This document shows positions 38,771-49,481 of a DNA stretch of 64,000 nucleotides, one piece after another. The stretch is taken from the NCBI RefSeq assembly GCF_947492455.1, contig NZ_CANLNB010000005.1:1-64000 (forward strand), given 5' to 3'. Position 1 is the stretch's first letter. The number at the start of each line of letters is the position of its first letter. Made by a program: the position numbers and the translations under genes. Below the pieces are notes generated by a model that searched no databases, was not told where the DNA came from, and worked only from the letters and a program-made list of their open reading frames with translations. The DNA comes from an uncultured Aliiroseovarius sp. GTDB taxonomy: Bacteria; Pseudomonadota; Alphaproteobacteria; Rhodobacterales; Rhodobacteraceae.

Positions 38771-39563
38771 AGTCCTTAAACTCCGCCTTCCGCTTCTGCA
38801 TCCCGGCCATCACCGCCTCCATCTGATTGGGCGTGCCCATCAGCTTTTCTTGCGCTTTGCTTTCAGCAATCAGCGTCTCGCGGACATCCATCAGCTCGGT
38901 GTCGCGGATTAGGGCTTTGGCGGTGCGGATGGCGTCGGGGGATTTCGAGGCGATATCGACGGCGATGGCGCGGGCGCGCTCAAGCGGTGTGTCTGAAATT
39001 TCGGTGACAAAACCCCAGTCCAGCGCGGCGGGTGCCTCGAATTGCTCGGCGGAGTAGGTCAGTTTGCGGATCACATCGCCCCGCGCCAAGCGACGCATCA
39101 GAACCATGCCGCCCATGTCGGGGATGATGCCCCAGCGGCCCTCCATGATCGAAAACCGCGTGTCCGGCGCACTGATACGCATGTCCGCGCCAAGCATGAT
39201 CTGAAACGCACCGCCGAAGGCATAGCCATGCACGGCGGCAATCACCGGTTGCGGCATCTCGGCCCAGACCATGCTGGCGGCTTGGAAGAGGTTCGAGTTG
39301 TTGTGGGTGCGTTCCAAAAACACGCCGCCTTGCATCGCGTATTTTGCGATCTGTGGCATGGCGTTCAGATCCAGCCCGGCGGAAAATGCAGGCCCGTCAC
39401 CGGTCAGCACCACGGCACGAATGTCCTCGCGTGCGGCGAGGGTCTCGCCCGCGTCGACGATGGCCCGGATCATGTCCAGATCCAGCGCGTTGCGCTTGTC
39501 CGCGCGGGTCAGGGTGACCGTGGCGACTTGGTTTTCTTCGGTGATGGAAGCGCGGTCTGACAT
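38769..39563 (-). CDS. Enoyl-CoA hydratase/isomerase (crotonase family)
   Basis: AVVLTGDGPAFSAGLDLNAM, AAVHGYAFGGAFQIMLGADMRISAPDTRFSIME. Start at MSDRASITEEN. Confidence 0.93.
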   Translation of the reverse strand: MSDRASITEENQVATVTLTRADKRNALDLDMIRAIVDAGETLAAREDIRAVVLTGDGPAFSAGLDLNAMPQIAKYAMQGGVFLERTHNNSNLFQAASMVWAEMPQPVIAAVHGYAFGGAFQIMLGADMRISAPDTRFSIMEGRWGIIPDMGGMVLMRRLARGDVIRKLTYSAEQFEAPAALDWGFVTEISDTPLERARAIAVDIASKSPDAIRTAKALIRDTELMDVRETLIAESKAQEKLMGTPNQMEAVMAGMQKRKAEFKD

Positions 39564-39620
39564 GATTTTATCCTTTGTGTTCAATGAACTTTGCGCCGTC
39601 TGTTCAGGGGCGCGCAAGTC

Positions 39621-40064
39621 TCACGTCGCGGCAACCGGGATGTCGACCGGGACCATCGTGCCGATCAGCCGCGCGATGTGCGCTGTGGTGTCGCCATCCT
39701 CGGCCCAGACGTCGGCCTCGACCGGGATCAGGCGGCGTCCGGCCTTGATAATGCGGCCCTCGGCTACCAGACGCTGGCCTTTTGCAGGCGCGAGCAGTTG
39801 GATCTTCATTTCGGCGGTCAGCACCTCTTGATCTGGGCGCATGACGGACATGGCCGCATAGCCCGCCGCTGTGTCGCCCAAGGCGAAGGTCAGAGCCGCG
39901 TGGCCGAAATCGTGCTGCTGGCGCATGTCATCATGGATGGGGCTGGTGATGCGAAACTGCCCATAGGTGCAGCTGTCCACCTTGGCGCCAGCAAAGGTCA
40001 TCAGGGACTGCGCGGCGAAGCTATCGCGCAGGCGTGTTTCGGTGTCAGGGGATAAGTCGCTCAT
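39621..40064 (-). CDS. PaaI-type hotdog thioesterase
   Basis: DDMRQQHDFGHAALTFALGDTAAGYAAMSVMRPDQEVLTAEMKIQLLAPAKGQRLVAEGRIIKAGR. Confidence 0.85.
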   Translation of the reverse strand: MSDLSPDTETRLRDSFAAQSLMTFAGAKVDSCTYGQFRITSPIHDDMRQQHDFGHAALTFALGDTAAGYAAMSVMRPDQEVLTAEMKIQLLAPAKGQRLVAEGRIIKAGRRLIPVEADVWAEDGDTTAHIARLIGTMVPVDIPVAAT

Positions 40065-40208
40065 GGTGGTTCCTTTCGCGATCAGCATAGCCCCGCAGGG
40101 CGGCCGCGAAATTGAAACGCCACGTCAAAGGTCAGGAGCGATCAGCATCAGTGCGACGGAAAAACGTGGGGCCACCGTATCACTCAGGACGACCAAAGGA
40201 GTAATACG

Positions 40209-40703
40209 ATGTCGACACTGCGCAAATGGGCCACGCCACTGACGGTGGGATCATTTCTTGTGATGGGCGTGACGGGCACGCTGATGTTTTTCCACATGAA
40301 CACCATGTTGGGGAAGGTGATTCATGAATGGGCAGGGTGGTTGATGCTGATTGGTGTCGGGGCGCATATCCTGTTGAACTGGCGCGCTCTGACCACCTAT
40401 TTCAAACGCCCGCTGGCGATGTGGATCATGGGGGTTGGGGCCGCGTTAACCATCGCGACGGTGCTACCAATCGGCGGCACGGGCGAGCCCCCCATTCGCA
40501 GCATGGTGATGGCGGTTGCGCAGGCAGACGAGGCGACGTTGATGGCCCTGTCCGGGCATGACCTGCAAGAGGGCCGGGCGCTTCTTTCCGAGGCAGGGGT
40601 TGATCTGCAACCAGGTCAAAGCCTTGCGGACGCCACCGGAGGAGATTTCGGCCTGCAATCTGCGGCCATGTCAGCGTTGTTCGCATCCGGTGAGGATCAC
40701 TGA
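40209..40703 (+). CDS. DUF4405-type membrane protein
   Basis: LTVGSFLVMGVTGTLMFFHMNTMLGKVIHEWAGWLMLIGVGAHILLNWRALTTYFKRP with conserved TM histidines. Confidence 0.7.
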   Translation: MSTLRKWATPLTVGSFLVMGVTGTLMFFHMNTMLGKVIHEWAGWLMLIGVGAHILLNWRALTTYFKRPLAMWIMGVGAALTIATVLPIGGTGEPPIRSMVMAVAQADEATLMALSGHDLQEGRALLSEAGVDLQPGQSLADATGGDFGLQSAAMSALFASGEDH

Positions 40704-40792
40704 TCTCAGAATTTGCCGGTATTGTCCCTGACCGGCAAAAAAAATCGGGCGGGGTCTGACATACAGAGCCCGCCCGGTTTTACGTCATTCGC

Positions 40793-42106
40793 TTAGTGAA
40801 TGATCTCTTCTTCCTTCACGAACATGTTTTCCCACGCCCGGTCGATCAGTTCCGGCGACATCTGGTTCGGAATGCCCTCGAACTCGCAGATCGAGATCAT
40901 CTGATCGATCAAGAAGATCGGCTGATAGTTCGCATAGATGTTGTCGATCAGCGGGTACTTGTTCTTCAGAAGGTGGATCAAGGCCTCTTGCGACAGAGGC
41001 ATCTTGCGCTTCTTCGCGACCATGGCAAAGATTTTCAGATAGTCCTCTTGGTCCGGGCCGTCGATCTTGATCTTATAGAAGATCCGGCGCAGTGCCGCCC
41101 TATCGAAGATCTTGTTCGGGTGGAAGTTGGTCGAAAAGATGACCAGCGTGTCGAAGGGGACCTCGAACTTCTCGCCCGATTGCAGGGCCAAGATGTCTTT
41201 GTTTTCTTCCAGCGGCACAATCCAGCGGTTGATCAGCGCCTGCGGTGGCTCGGCCTGACGTCCAAGGTCGTCCACGATGAAGACGCCGCCGGTGGCTTTC
41301 AGCTGAAGCGAGGCGGTATAGGTGCGCGCTGTGGGGTTATAGACAAGGTCCAGCATGTCCAGCGTCAGTTCACCACCGGTGATTACGGTCGGGCGGTCGC
41401 ACAGCACATAGCGGCGGTCATATTTCTTGGCCTTCCGGCGCAGCGAATCCGGATTGTCGAAATCCTCTTCCGCCGAGGAATGCACAATCGGGTCATAGAC
41501 GGTGATGATCTGGCCCGAATACTCAATCGCTTTCGGAACATAGATCTTGTCCCCCAGCGCGTCGCGGATCCCGTTCGAGATCGAGGACTTGCCGTTACCG
41601 GGCGGGCCATACATCAGGATCGAGCGGCCCGAGCCAACCGCAGGTCCAAGCTGATCCAGCAAGTTGTCAGGCAAGATCAGATGCCCCATCGCGCCGGTCA
41701 GCTGATCGCGGGTCATGGTGATGTTGCGGATCGACTGGCGTTTCACCTGCTTGGCGTAAATCTCCATCGGGACGGGCATGGCGCCGAAATATTCAGACTG
41801 CGACAGTGCATCCAGCGCGCGCGCCTTGCCAGTGTCCGACAGGCGATAGCCCATTTCCGAGCTTTGCGCGCCAGCATGCAGGGTGCCCATTGCCTCGACT
41901 AGCCCAAGGTCACGGCCCATGTCGATCAGCTCTTGCACCACGCGGGCAGGGACGCACAGGACGCGTTCCAGATCGGTGATCCGTTCCAGATTGGTGCGGA
42001 ACATGGTCTTCAGCAGGATGTCCCGCATCATCACAGTGGTCAGCCCAAGGTCGCTTGCAGTTTTCAGGCCCGGAGGCGCAATCATATCAGCCTGTTGCAC
42101 ATTCAT
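40793..42106 (-). CDS. AAA+ ATPase, Tad-locus neighbour
   Basis: Walker A GPPGNGKSS, Walker B-like GGVFIVDDLGRQ, sensor FSTNFHP. Confidence 0.8.
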   Translation of the reverse strand: MNVQQADMIAPPGLKTASDLGLTTVMMRDILLKTMFRTNLERITDLERVLCVPARVVQELIDMGRDLGLVEAMGTLHAGAQSSEMGYRLSDTGKARALDALSQSEYFGAMPVPMEIYAKQVKRQSIRNITMTRDQLTGAMGHLILPDNLLDQLGPAVGSGRSILMYGPPGNGKSSISNGIRDALGDKIYVPKAIEYSGQIITVYDPIVHSSAEEDFDNPDSLRRKAKKYDRRYVLCDRPTVITGGELTLDMLDLVYNPTARTYTASLQLKATGGVFIVDDLGRQAEPPQALINRWIVPLEENKDILALQSGEKFEVPFDTLVIFSTNFHPNKIFDRAALRRIFYKIKIDGPDQEDYLKIFAMVAKKRKMPLSQEALIHLLKNKYPLIDNIYANYQPIFLIDQMISICEFEGIPNQMSPELIDRAWENMFVKEEEIIH

Positions 42107-42220
42107 TTTCTTTGCCCGATCATTCGTTCAGATTATTCCATTAATCCGAGTATATATGCACTTGTATAGCTTACAAAGCCTTGCCAGAGAATACATTGAC
42201 GCTAATCTGGCTACAAAAAA

Positions 42221-43921
42221 ATGAGGGCAGGGATGAGCGCAAATAATGGTAAGATTTTGGCGGTCTTCATGGCCGCGCTTCTGGCGGCCTATGCAACCCT
42301 GACCTTTTTGAAAGGCGGGTTCTTTATCGGCAAGCACGAAGGGGACACGCTGCACCTGTTGCAGATGCTGCTTCGGATGCAGGGCGGAGATGTGCCGCAT
42401 TTCGATTTCGTCACTCCGATTGGCATCCTGGCCTTCGCGCCGATTGTTGTCTTCCTGAAGCTTGGATTTGGGGCCGGACAGGCGATTTTGGCGGGGCAAT
42501 ATCTTGTGGCCTTGGCGCTGTTTCCTTTTGTCTGGTGGGTGGCAAGAAGCCGGTTCTCGGGGGGCTGGGCCTATCTGTTTGCCGCCACCATTCTGATTTT
42601 CTGCGTGGCTCTGGTGTATGGCGAGGCCGTGGATGCCGTTTCGATCTCGATGCACTACAATCGCTGGGCCTGGGCTGCAGCCTTCTTGGCCATCACGGTT
42701 GCCATGATCCCGTCAAGCGGCAGCCGCAGCGCGTCCGTCGCGGACGGTGTTGTGGTCGGCACGATGATGGTCGTGATGGCGCTGATCAAAGTGACCTATT
42801 TCGCGGCGTTCTTCTTTCCGGTTCTAATTGGGCTGTTGGCGCGCGGGGCAGGACGTACAGTTTTCTGGGCGGTTGTCAGTGGGGTAGTTGCAGCTGGATT
42901 GGTGACGCTTGCCGTTGGGACGCCTGTATTCTGGCTGGCCTATCTGCAGGATCTTCTGAACGTCGCCGGTTCCGAGGTGCGTCCCCATCCGGGGCGCGAC
43001 TTTAGCTATGTGGTCAGCGCGCCCGCCTATATCGGTGGATCGCTGATCATTCTGGCAGCGGTGGTTTTTATGCGGCAGGCGGATCGCAAGCCCGAGGGGT
43101 TGATGCTGTTGCTGCTGGCACCTGCCTTCTTCTACGTGACCTATCAGAATTTCGGAAATGATCCCCAATGGTTGTGGCTTTTGGGCTTGTTGCTTTTTGC
43201 ACGTCTTCCCGATGCAGGGCTTCGGAACGGGTTTGGTTGGGAGCTGCGGCAATCGGTGACGCTCAGCGCAATTGCGGCCTTGGCCTTTGCGACCCCAAGC
43301 TTCCTGAATTTGACCGCAAGCCCGCTGCGACATCTTGCTACGGATGTCGAGGAATACGCGCCTTTGATGCCGGGGTCGGGTCTGCATGAAGACCTGCAAA
43401 CCTATGCCCCGCGCGCATTCCAACTGGACTATCGCGCCGCAATGGATGGCGAAGGGACCGCGTTTGCGCACTACGCCGAATATACGGATCGCGACAAGCA
43501 GCAGATTAATTTCCTAGGCGAGGATCTGGCGTATTGCTCGTTGGAACTGGGGCTTGTTGGGTGGTTTGAAACCGTCGCCAATGACATCGCGAATTGGGAG
43601 GAAGGTGCCGGGGCTGAGATCTTCACTGCGGACCTTCTGTCGAGCTACTGGCTCTACGCTGATCTGACGCCGCTTAAGCGCGGTGCGCCTTGGTATTATG
43701 GCGATTTGTCGGGGATCGAGAACGCGGACTATCTGCTGGTGCCCAAATGCCCCTTGTCGGCGCCTACACGCAAAGCCATCCTTGATGATATATCCGCGCA
43801 AAGCTGGGCAGACCGGGTGAGTGAGGTGCGCCGGACTGAGCTTTATACGCTCTACGCCATGCCCGGGGAGAAGGCCGAACCGGTTGAGCGCAAACCCGAA
43901 GACGAGGACGAAACCTCGTAA
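42221..43921 (+). CDS. Polytopic membrane protein, GT-C-like glycosyltransferase candidate
   Basis: 566 aa; early acidic loop KHEGDTLHLLQMLLRMQGGDVPHFDFVTPIG resembles GT-C proteins; large C-terminal soluble region. Confidence 0.6.
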   Translation: MRAGMSANNGKILAVFMAALLAAYATLTFLKGGFFIGKHEGDTLHLLQMLLRMQGGDVPHFDFVTPIGILAFAPIVVFLKLGFGAGQAILAGQYLVALALFPFVWWVARSRFSGGWAYLFAATILIFCVALVYGEAVDAVSISMHYNRWAWAAAFLAITVAMIPSSGSRSASVADGVVVGTMMVVMALIKVTYFAAFFFPVLIGLLARGAGRTVFWAVVSGVVAAGLVTLAVGTPVFWLAYLQDLLNVAGSEVRPHPGRDFSYVVSAPAYIGGSLIILAAVVFMRQADRKPEGLMLLLLAPAFFYVTYQNFGNDPQWLWLLGLLLFARLPDAGLRNGFGWELRQSVTLSAIAALAFATPSFLNLTASPLRHLATDVEEYAPLMPGSGLHEDLQTYAPRAFQLDYRAAMDGEGTAFAHYAEYTDRDKQQINFLGEDLAYCSLELGLVGWFETVANDIANWEEGAGAEIFTADLLSSYWLYADLTPLKRGAPWYYGDLSGIENADYLLVPKCPLSAPTRKAILDDISAQSWADRVSEVRRTELYTLYAMPGEKAEPVERKPEDEDETS

Positions 43922-43951
43922 AGCGGCCGTTTATGTTGAAAACAAAACGAA

Positions 43952-43985
43952 AAACCCGCAGCTAACGGCTGCGGGTTTCTTTTTG
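43952..43985 (+). terminator. Rho-independent terminator
   Basis: AAACCCGCAGC-TAACG-GCTGCGGGTTT followed by CTTTTT. Confidence 0.9.
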
Positions 43986-43999
43986 GGGTGGGCTGGATG

Positions 44000-44500
44000 T
44001 TAAGCGCCGTAGAGCAATCCACAAATCAGGTAGGTCAGGAATGTCAGGCAAATGCTCAATCCCATCGGATAGTCGCGTCGTGACCAGCTTTCCCAATTTG
44101 GCGTCAGTTCGCGCAGGGATTTGATGCGCCGCAGAATGCGGTGCGCGGTGAAGCCCAGAACGATCATTACGGCAAAGATGGTCGCCATAAGAAAGGTATC
44201 TTGCACCGCCACGAAGGGCGCAATCGCGGCTACCAACTTGGCATCACCTGCTCCCAGCATACGGGCGGCATTCATCAGAAAACCGATCACAAGGATGATC
44301 GCGAAATGGGACCAGCGCCACAAATACTCGGTCAGGTCCAAGGCAATGAGGCCCAAAACAGCAAAGCCGATCAATAGGACCATGACGGCTTTGTTTGGGA
44401 TCTTCATGCGGGACATGTCAGACCAGATCACCCATGCGGACACCGGAAGGGCGAGGGGCAGGAACAGCATTGCTGCCCATTGCGTCAGGGTTACATGCAT
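44000..44500 (-). CDS. tadV: Prepilin peptidase (A24 family, CpaA/TadV)
   Basis: WSDMSRMKIPNKAV and RMLGAGDAKLVAAI (GxGD protease motif). Confidence 0.88.
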   Translation of the reverse strand: MHVTLTQWAAMLFLPLALPVSAWVIWSDMSRMKIPNKAVMVLLIGFAVLGLIALDLTEYLWRWSHFAIILVIGFLMNAARMLGAGDAKLVAAIAPFVAVQDTFLMATIFAVMIVLGFTAHRILRRIKSLRELTPNWESWSRRDYPMGLSICLTFLTYLICGLLYGA

Positions 44501-44505
44501 GCGTC

Positions 44506-45372
44506 TTACCCGTTGGTCGCGTTGTTTTCCAAAGCTTCAAGCGCGCGGGCGGCGGCCTCGAAATGCTGGGGATGTGTGTCGATCGCTTCTTGCAGCAGAC
44601 CTTTGCCGATGGCCACGTCGCCCTGCTTGATCGCGGACAAAGCCAACGTATGCAGCAGCTGCGCGCGTTCAATCTGGGTCATGGAAATGACAGGCAGCGT
44701 ATATTTGCGTTGCGCGCCGCGGGCCAGAATCAAGTTGTTTTTAGTGGTAAACCGTTTCGAGTCATAGCTCAGGGATTGGATGAAAAGATCCTCGGCACCC
44801 TTGTAGTCCGCGCGTGTCAGCTTGGAATAGCCCCAGTTGTTCAGAACGGTCGCCGGGTTCGTCGTCAGCCCCACCGCGGTTTCATAGAAACTGTCGGCCT
44901 TCTTCCATTCTTCCTTGCTGTCGGCGATCATCGCCTCAAGCCGGTAACGGGGATAGGTTTCGTGAGTGGGGGGGATCTTGTCCAGTTCGGCCTCGGCCTG
45001 TTTCCAGTCGCCTGCACGGATCAGCGCATCGGCTAGTGACACGCGGTCCTCGTTCGTAGCGCCAGGTAGCGCTACGACTTTCTTCCAGGCGCCGACGGCC
45101 TCGGCCGGGCGCTTGGCGCGGACCAAGGATTGAGCGAGCCCGCGTTGCAGATCAATGCGGTCGGGATTGCTTTTCACGGCGCGGCTGAAATAATCGACGG
45201 CTTCGTTAGGAGCACCGACCGTCAGCATAATGTCGCTAAGATTGCTTTCGTCGATGACATTCAGATCCGCCATAGCGCGTTCGACGTCTTCGCCGGAGCC
45301 CTCGTTTTTTTGACACGCCGAAAGGGCCAAGGCACTGCTTACGCAAAGCACAAGTAGAGTGGAGTGGCGCAT
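44506..45372 (-). CDS. Tetratricopeptide lipoprotein (TadD-like)
   Basis: Lipobox LALSACQKN and TPR pattern; Tad locus context. Confidence 0.85.
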   Translation of the reverse strand: MRHSTLLVLCVSSALALSACQKNEGSGEDVERAMADLNVIDESNLSDIMLTVGAPNEAVDYFSRAVKSNPDRIDLQRGLAQSLVRAKRPAEAVGAWKKVVALPGATNEDRVSLADALIRAGDWKQAEAELDKIPPTHETYPRYRLEAMIADSKEEWKKADSFYETAVGLTTNPATVLNNWGYSKLTRADYKGAEDLFIQSLSYDSKRFTTKNNLILARGAQRKYTLPVISMTQIERAQLLHTLALSAIKQGDVAIGKGLLQEAIDTHPQHFEAAARALEALENNATNG

Positions 45373-45402
45373 GTTCGCGTCCTTTACTGCTCGTCTTTCC
45401 GT

Positions 45403-46008
45403 CTAGATTTCGGACAGCAGCAGGTAGTCACCCGAGCCCCTCCGAACCAGCGAAAATGTATCATTATTGGCTGAATCATAGTCCGGATTGCCCTGATTGG
45501 CGAGCGCTAGGCGCAAATTCTCTCGAATTTCGGCAGATTGGCCACGATCCAGGCCAAATGCGATTTGGAAAACGCGGACTGCTTCGCTGACTTGGTTGGT
45601 TTCCATCAGCACTACGCCCAAGTTATTCCATGCCGGTGCAAAGTTCACGTCCAGTTGTGTGGCCCTGCGCAGAAGCTTTTCGGCCTGTCCTAAGCGGCCT
45701 AGCTGCAGGTTGGCGGACCCGAGCGCTGACAGGACGTCCACTGTCAGCCCATGCTCGATCGCCGCCCGTTTGTACGCCTTCAGTGCCAGTTCGTGTTCAC
45801 CTGCAGCGGTCAGTCTGTGCCCGACGATCAACCCATCGACCGTGTCTTCCAATGTGCCTTGGGTTCCGGGCGCATAGGGGCTGTCAGCTGCGCGCCCGAA
45901 TCCGGTGCTGTTGGTTTGGCAGCCAGCCAGCAGAACGGCAGACGCAACGACGATCAACATGCCCGCACGCGTGCCGATTTGCCTTGGAAGGGCAGGGTGC
46001 TGGATCAC
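45403..46008 (-). CDS. tadD: Tetratricopeptide lipoprotein (TadD)
   Basis: Lipobox VLLAGCQTN; TPRs FAPAWNNLGVVLMETNQVSEAVRVFQIA. Confidence 0.87.
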   Translation of the reverse strand: MIQHPALPRQIGTRAGMLIVVASAVLLAGCQTNSTGFGRAADSPYAPGTQGTLEDTVDGLIVGHRLTAAGEHELALKAYKRAAIEHGLTVDVLSALGSANLQLGRLGQAEKLLRRATQLDVNFAPAWNNLGVVLMETNQVSEAVRVFQIAFGLDRGQSAEIRENLRLALANQGNPDYDSANNDTFSLVRRGSGDYLLLSEI

Positions 46009-46038
46009 GTGATGTTCCTTTCCATGCTGTACGCGCGG

Positions 46039-47013
46039 TCAGAATCTGACGTTTTTCAGAGTCAGGTAGATCTCGTAAACCGATGGACCGATCAGAATGA
46101 TCAACAAAGGTGGCACCGTCAGCATCATGGTGGCCAAGGTCATCTTGGTCGGCAGTTTGTTGGCTTTCTCTTCGGCGCGCATGACACGCTTGTCCCGCAT
46201 CTCGCCTGCATAGACGCGCAGGGCTTCGGCGATAGACGTACCGAAGGTCGAGGACTGGATCATCACGGTCACGAAGCTGGCCACATCCGGCACGCCCGAG
46301 CGTTCGGACATGTCGCGCAGCACCTGCACGCGGTCCTTACCGGCCTTCATCTCGTTCGAGACGATCGAGAACTCGTCCGCCAGTGACGGATAAGAGGGGC
46401 GAATTTCCTTGGCAACACGCAGAATCGCCTGATCAAGTGATTGGCCGGCTTCGACGCAGACCAGCATCATATCCAGCGCGTCGGGGAAGCCATTGATGAT
46501 CTCTTCTTTGCGTTCTTCCACGCGGCGGGTCACCCAGTATTTCGGCAACATATACCCACAGACGCCGGGCATGAGGATCCACATGATGCGGGCCTGCGTG
46601 GTCATTTCCTGTCCATTTGCGGTCTTCAGGATGGTCAGGAACACACCAAACGCCAAAAGGCCGATCCCCAGAGCAAACTGCATGAAGTGATAGGTTTGAA
46701 CCGCGTTTTTTCCCGGATAGCCGGCCTGCAACAGCTTCAGCTGAACAGCCGAATATTCTTCCGCGTCCTGAGGCTCCAGAAAGGCCGAGTATTTCTCGAG
46801 TTTCGTGGACCCCTGAGCGACCCGCAAATCGGCCTTCACATTGCCGCGCGCGTTGCCTTCACGCTGTTTCTTCAGCTTATCCAGCGGATCAACCTGCTTG
46901 CGCAACACGAACGGCAAGGTAATGACGACCAGAACGATGCCAACGCCGCCAAGTGCAAGAATGGGGCCTGCGGGTCCCAGCTGTTCGGTCAGAAAGTCAA
47001 TGATGGGTTGCAT
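46039..47013 (-). CDS. tadC: Tad pilus inner-membrane protein TadC (T2SF domain)
   Basis: FPDALDMMLVCVEAGQSLDQAILRVAKEIRPSYPSLADEFSIVSNEMKAGKDR. Confidence 0.95.
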   Translation of the reverse strand: MQPIIDFLTEQLGPAGPILALGGVGIVLVVITLPFVLRKQVDPLDKLKKQREGNARGNVKADLRVAQGSTKLEKYSAFLEPQDAEEYSAVQLKLLQAGYPGKNAVQTYHFMQFALGIGLLAFGVFLTILKTANGQEMTTQARIMWILMPGVCGYMLPKYWVTRRVEERKEEIINGFPDALDMMLVCVEAGQSLDQAILRVAKEIRPSYPSLADEFSIVSNEMKAGKDRVQVLRDMSERSGVPDVASFVTVMIQSSTFGTSIAEALRVYAGEMRDKRVMRAEEKANKLPTKMTLATMMLTVPPLLIILIGPSVYEIYLTLKNVRF

Positions 47014-47025
47014 GGTTTTGACAGC

Positions 47026-47994
47026 CTAGACTTTGATGTTCACGAGCATACGCATGACGAAAATGTTGGCGATCAGAAATGCACCCACGACAAGACATGC
47101 GGGGATGAAATATGCGGTTTCGCGGACATCGTCGTAATAGTTGGGTTGGATCAAGTTGATCATGACCAGCGCCAGAAGGGGAAAGCCGGACAGGAAGTTG
47201 CCGGACCATTTCGCTTCGGCCGTAATGGCGCGCACACGACGAAACAGACGAAAGCGCGAGCGGATCACCTTAGCCAGACCGTCCAAGATCTCGGCCAAGT
47301 TACCACCCGAAGTCTGCTGGATCGTCACGGCCACTGCCAAAAAGCGCATGTCCTGGTTGTCCATACGCTCGGCCATATTCGCCAGCGCTTCGCCCACGTC
47401 ACGCCCATAGGAACTTTCGTCGGCAATCAGGCCCATCTCGGTTCCAAGCGGGTCGGGGACTTCCTTGGCTACGATCTGCACAGCCGACGAGAACGGGTGA
47501 CCAACGCGCAGTGAGCGCACCATCAGTTCCACTGCGTCCGGCAGCTGTTCCTCGATCATCGACATGCGCTTTTTGGCTTTGTTGCTCACCCAGAAGAAGA
47601 CACCGCCGACGCCCATGACGATTGACACACCAATGCGCACCGGCAGGCTGGCGGCGGTAGCAACGCTGAGACCGAAATAGGCAAAGACGGTCAGGGCCGC
47701 CATAATGACGATCAGCTGAGTGGGCGTGAACGCCAAAGCCGCCTTTTGCGCCTTGGTGGCCAGAAGGGAATAGAACGGAATGCCTTGAGCCTTGACGTGC
47801 TGGCTCATCTCTTTGCGCAGCTTTTCCAGCACTTCTTCGCGGGCGGCGCCCTTTTCCAGCATGTCGAGGCGCCGGTTAACCCGGTTGTTCAGGCTAATGG
47901 ATTTCCCGAACAATGTCAGGTAGATACCTTCGACCAGCAGTAGAACTGCCAGAAAGATCAAACCATAGATAATCGGTTCTGCAGAGATCGTCAT
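47026..47994 (-). CDS. tadB: Tad pilus inner-membrane protein TadB (T2SF domain)
   Basis: EEQLPDAVELMVRSLRVGHPFSSAVQIVAKEVPDPLGTEMGLIADESSYGRDVGEALANMAER. Confidence 0.95.
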   Translation of the reverse strand: MTISAEPIIYGLIFLAVLLLVEGIYLTLFGKSISLNNRVNRRLDMLEKGAAREEVLEKLRKEMSQHVKAQGIPFYSLLATKAQKAALAFTPTQLIVIMAALTVFAYFGLSVATAASLPVRIGVSIVMGVGGVFFWVSNKAKKRMSMIEEQLPDAVELMVRSLRVGHPFSSAVQIVAKEVPDPLGTEMGLIADESSYGRDVGEALANMAERMDNQDMRFLAVAVTIQQTSGGNLAEILDGLAKVIRSRFRLFRRVRAITAEAKWSGNFLSGFPLLALVMINLIQPNYYDDVRETAYFIPACLVVGAFLIANIFVMRMLVNIKV

Positions 47995-47996
47995 GA

Positions 47997-49466
47997 TCAG
48001 TCGCTCCAGGGCTCATAGATCGATGCGGGGAGGTCATAGCCCCACTGGCGGAAACGCTCGGCATAGTGCGAACGCACCCCGGTCGCATTGAAGCGGCCGA
48101 TGATCGTTCCGTCCGGCGCCAGTCCCAGTCGCTCGTACCGGAACACTTCCTGCATAGAGATGACTTCGCCTTCCATACCGGTGATCTCGGTGATCGAGAC
48201 CATGCGGCGCGAGCCGTCCTGCAGGCGGCTGGCCTGCACAATCAGGTTCACAGCCGAGGCGATCTGGCTGCGGATTGCCTTGATTGGCATCTCGATCCCG
48301 GCCATTGCGACCATGTTCTCCAGACGCGACACAGCATCACGGGCCGAGTTCGCGTGGATCGTGGTCATCGACCCGTCGTGACCAGTGTTCATGGCCTGCA
48401 GCATGTCGATAACCTCTTCGCCGCGGGTCTCGCCCACGATGATGCGGTCGGGACGCATACGCAGCGCGTTTTTCAGACAGTCGCGTTGGGTAACCGCGCC
48501 CTTGCCTTCGACGTTTGCAGGGCGGCTTTCCATTCGGCCCACATGGGTCTGTTGCAACTGAAGTTCCGCCGTATCCTCGATCGTGAGGATGCGTTCGCTG
48601 TTGTCGATGAAGGACGACAGCGCGTTCAGCGTGGTCGTTTTACCCGAGCCCGTACCGCCGGACACAATCACATTCAGGCGGGTGGCAACGGCGGCTTGCA
48701 GATAGGCAGCCATCTCTTCCGAGAAGGCCCCGAAATTCACCAACTCGTTGATGCCAAGCTTGTCTTTCTTGAACTTACGAATAGAGACCAGCGAGCCGTC
48801 CACCGCAATCGGGGGAACCATCGCGTTGAAACGCGATCCGTCAGCAAGACGCGCGTCCACATGTGGATTGCTTTCATCAACACGACGGCCAACAGCCGAC
48901 ACGATCTTGTCGATAATGCGCAGAAGGTGCCGTTCATCCTTGAAGGTTACGTCGGTCAGTTCAAGCTTACCTTCGCGTTCAATGAAGACCTGCTGGGGGC
49001 CGTTCACCAGAATATCGTTGACTGTTTCGTCCTGCAAAAGGGGCTCAAGCGGGCCAAGGCCCTTCACCTCGTCATACAGTTCCTGGTTCAGGATCAGTCG
49101 TTCATCGCGGGTCAGAACCACGTCGCGGGTCGACAGGAATTCTGAAGAGATATCCGTGATTTCAGCGCGCAGATCTTTTTCCGTCGCGGCGTCCAGAGCG
49201 CTGAGGTTCAGGTTGTCCAGAAGCTCTTTGTGCAGCTCTGTCTTGATCTCGGACAGACGTTCCTTGCGTTTGCGTTCCTTGTCAGACGGGCCTGCGGCAG
49301 CCGGGTGCTTGGGTTTGACCGGTTCAGGGGCCTTCACCTTTGGCGCAGCAGCCTGCGTCGGAGGCGCTGCGATGATGCCTTCCTCGATCTGCGCGCCATC
49401 CAATGCAGCCATCGGGCTGCCCCCTTTGGTTTGAGGCTTGGCAGGTTTCTTGTAACGCGAGAACAT
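47997..49466 (-). CDS. cpaF: Tad pilus ATPase TadA/CpaF
   Basis: [84 protein letters not shown]. Confidence 0.97.
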   Translation of the reverse strand: MFSRYKKPAKPQTKGGSPMAALDGAQIEEGIIAAPPTQAAAPKVKAPEPVKPKHPAAAGPSDKERKRKERLSEIKTELHKELLDNLNLSALDAATEKDLRAEITDISSEFLSTRDVVLTRDERLILNQELYDEVKGLGPLEPLLQDETVNDILVNGPQQVFIEREGKLELTDVTFKDERHLLRIIDKIVSAVGRRVDESNPHVDARLADGSRFNAMVPPIAVDGSLVSIRKFKKDKLGINELVNFGAFSEEMAAYLQAAVATRLNVIVSGGTGSGKTTTLNALSSFIDNSERILTIEDTAELQLQQTHVGRMESRPANVEGKGAVTQRDCLKNALRMRPDRIIVGETRGEEVIDMLQAMNTGHDGSMTTIHANSARDAVSRLENMVAMAGIEMPIKAIRSQIASAVNLIVQASRLQDGSRRMVSITEITGMEGEVISMQEVFRYERLGLAPDGTIIGRFNATGVRSHYAERFRQWGYDLPASIYEPWSD

Positions 49467-49481
49467 GATGCCTCCGGATTA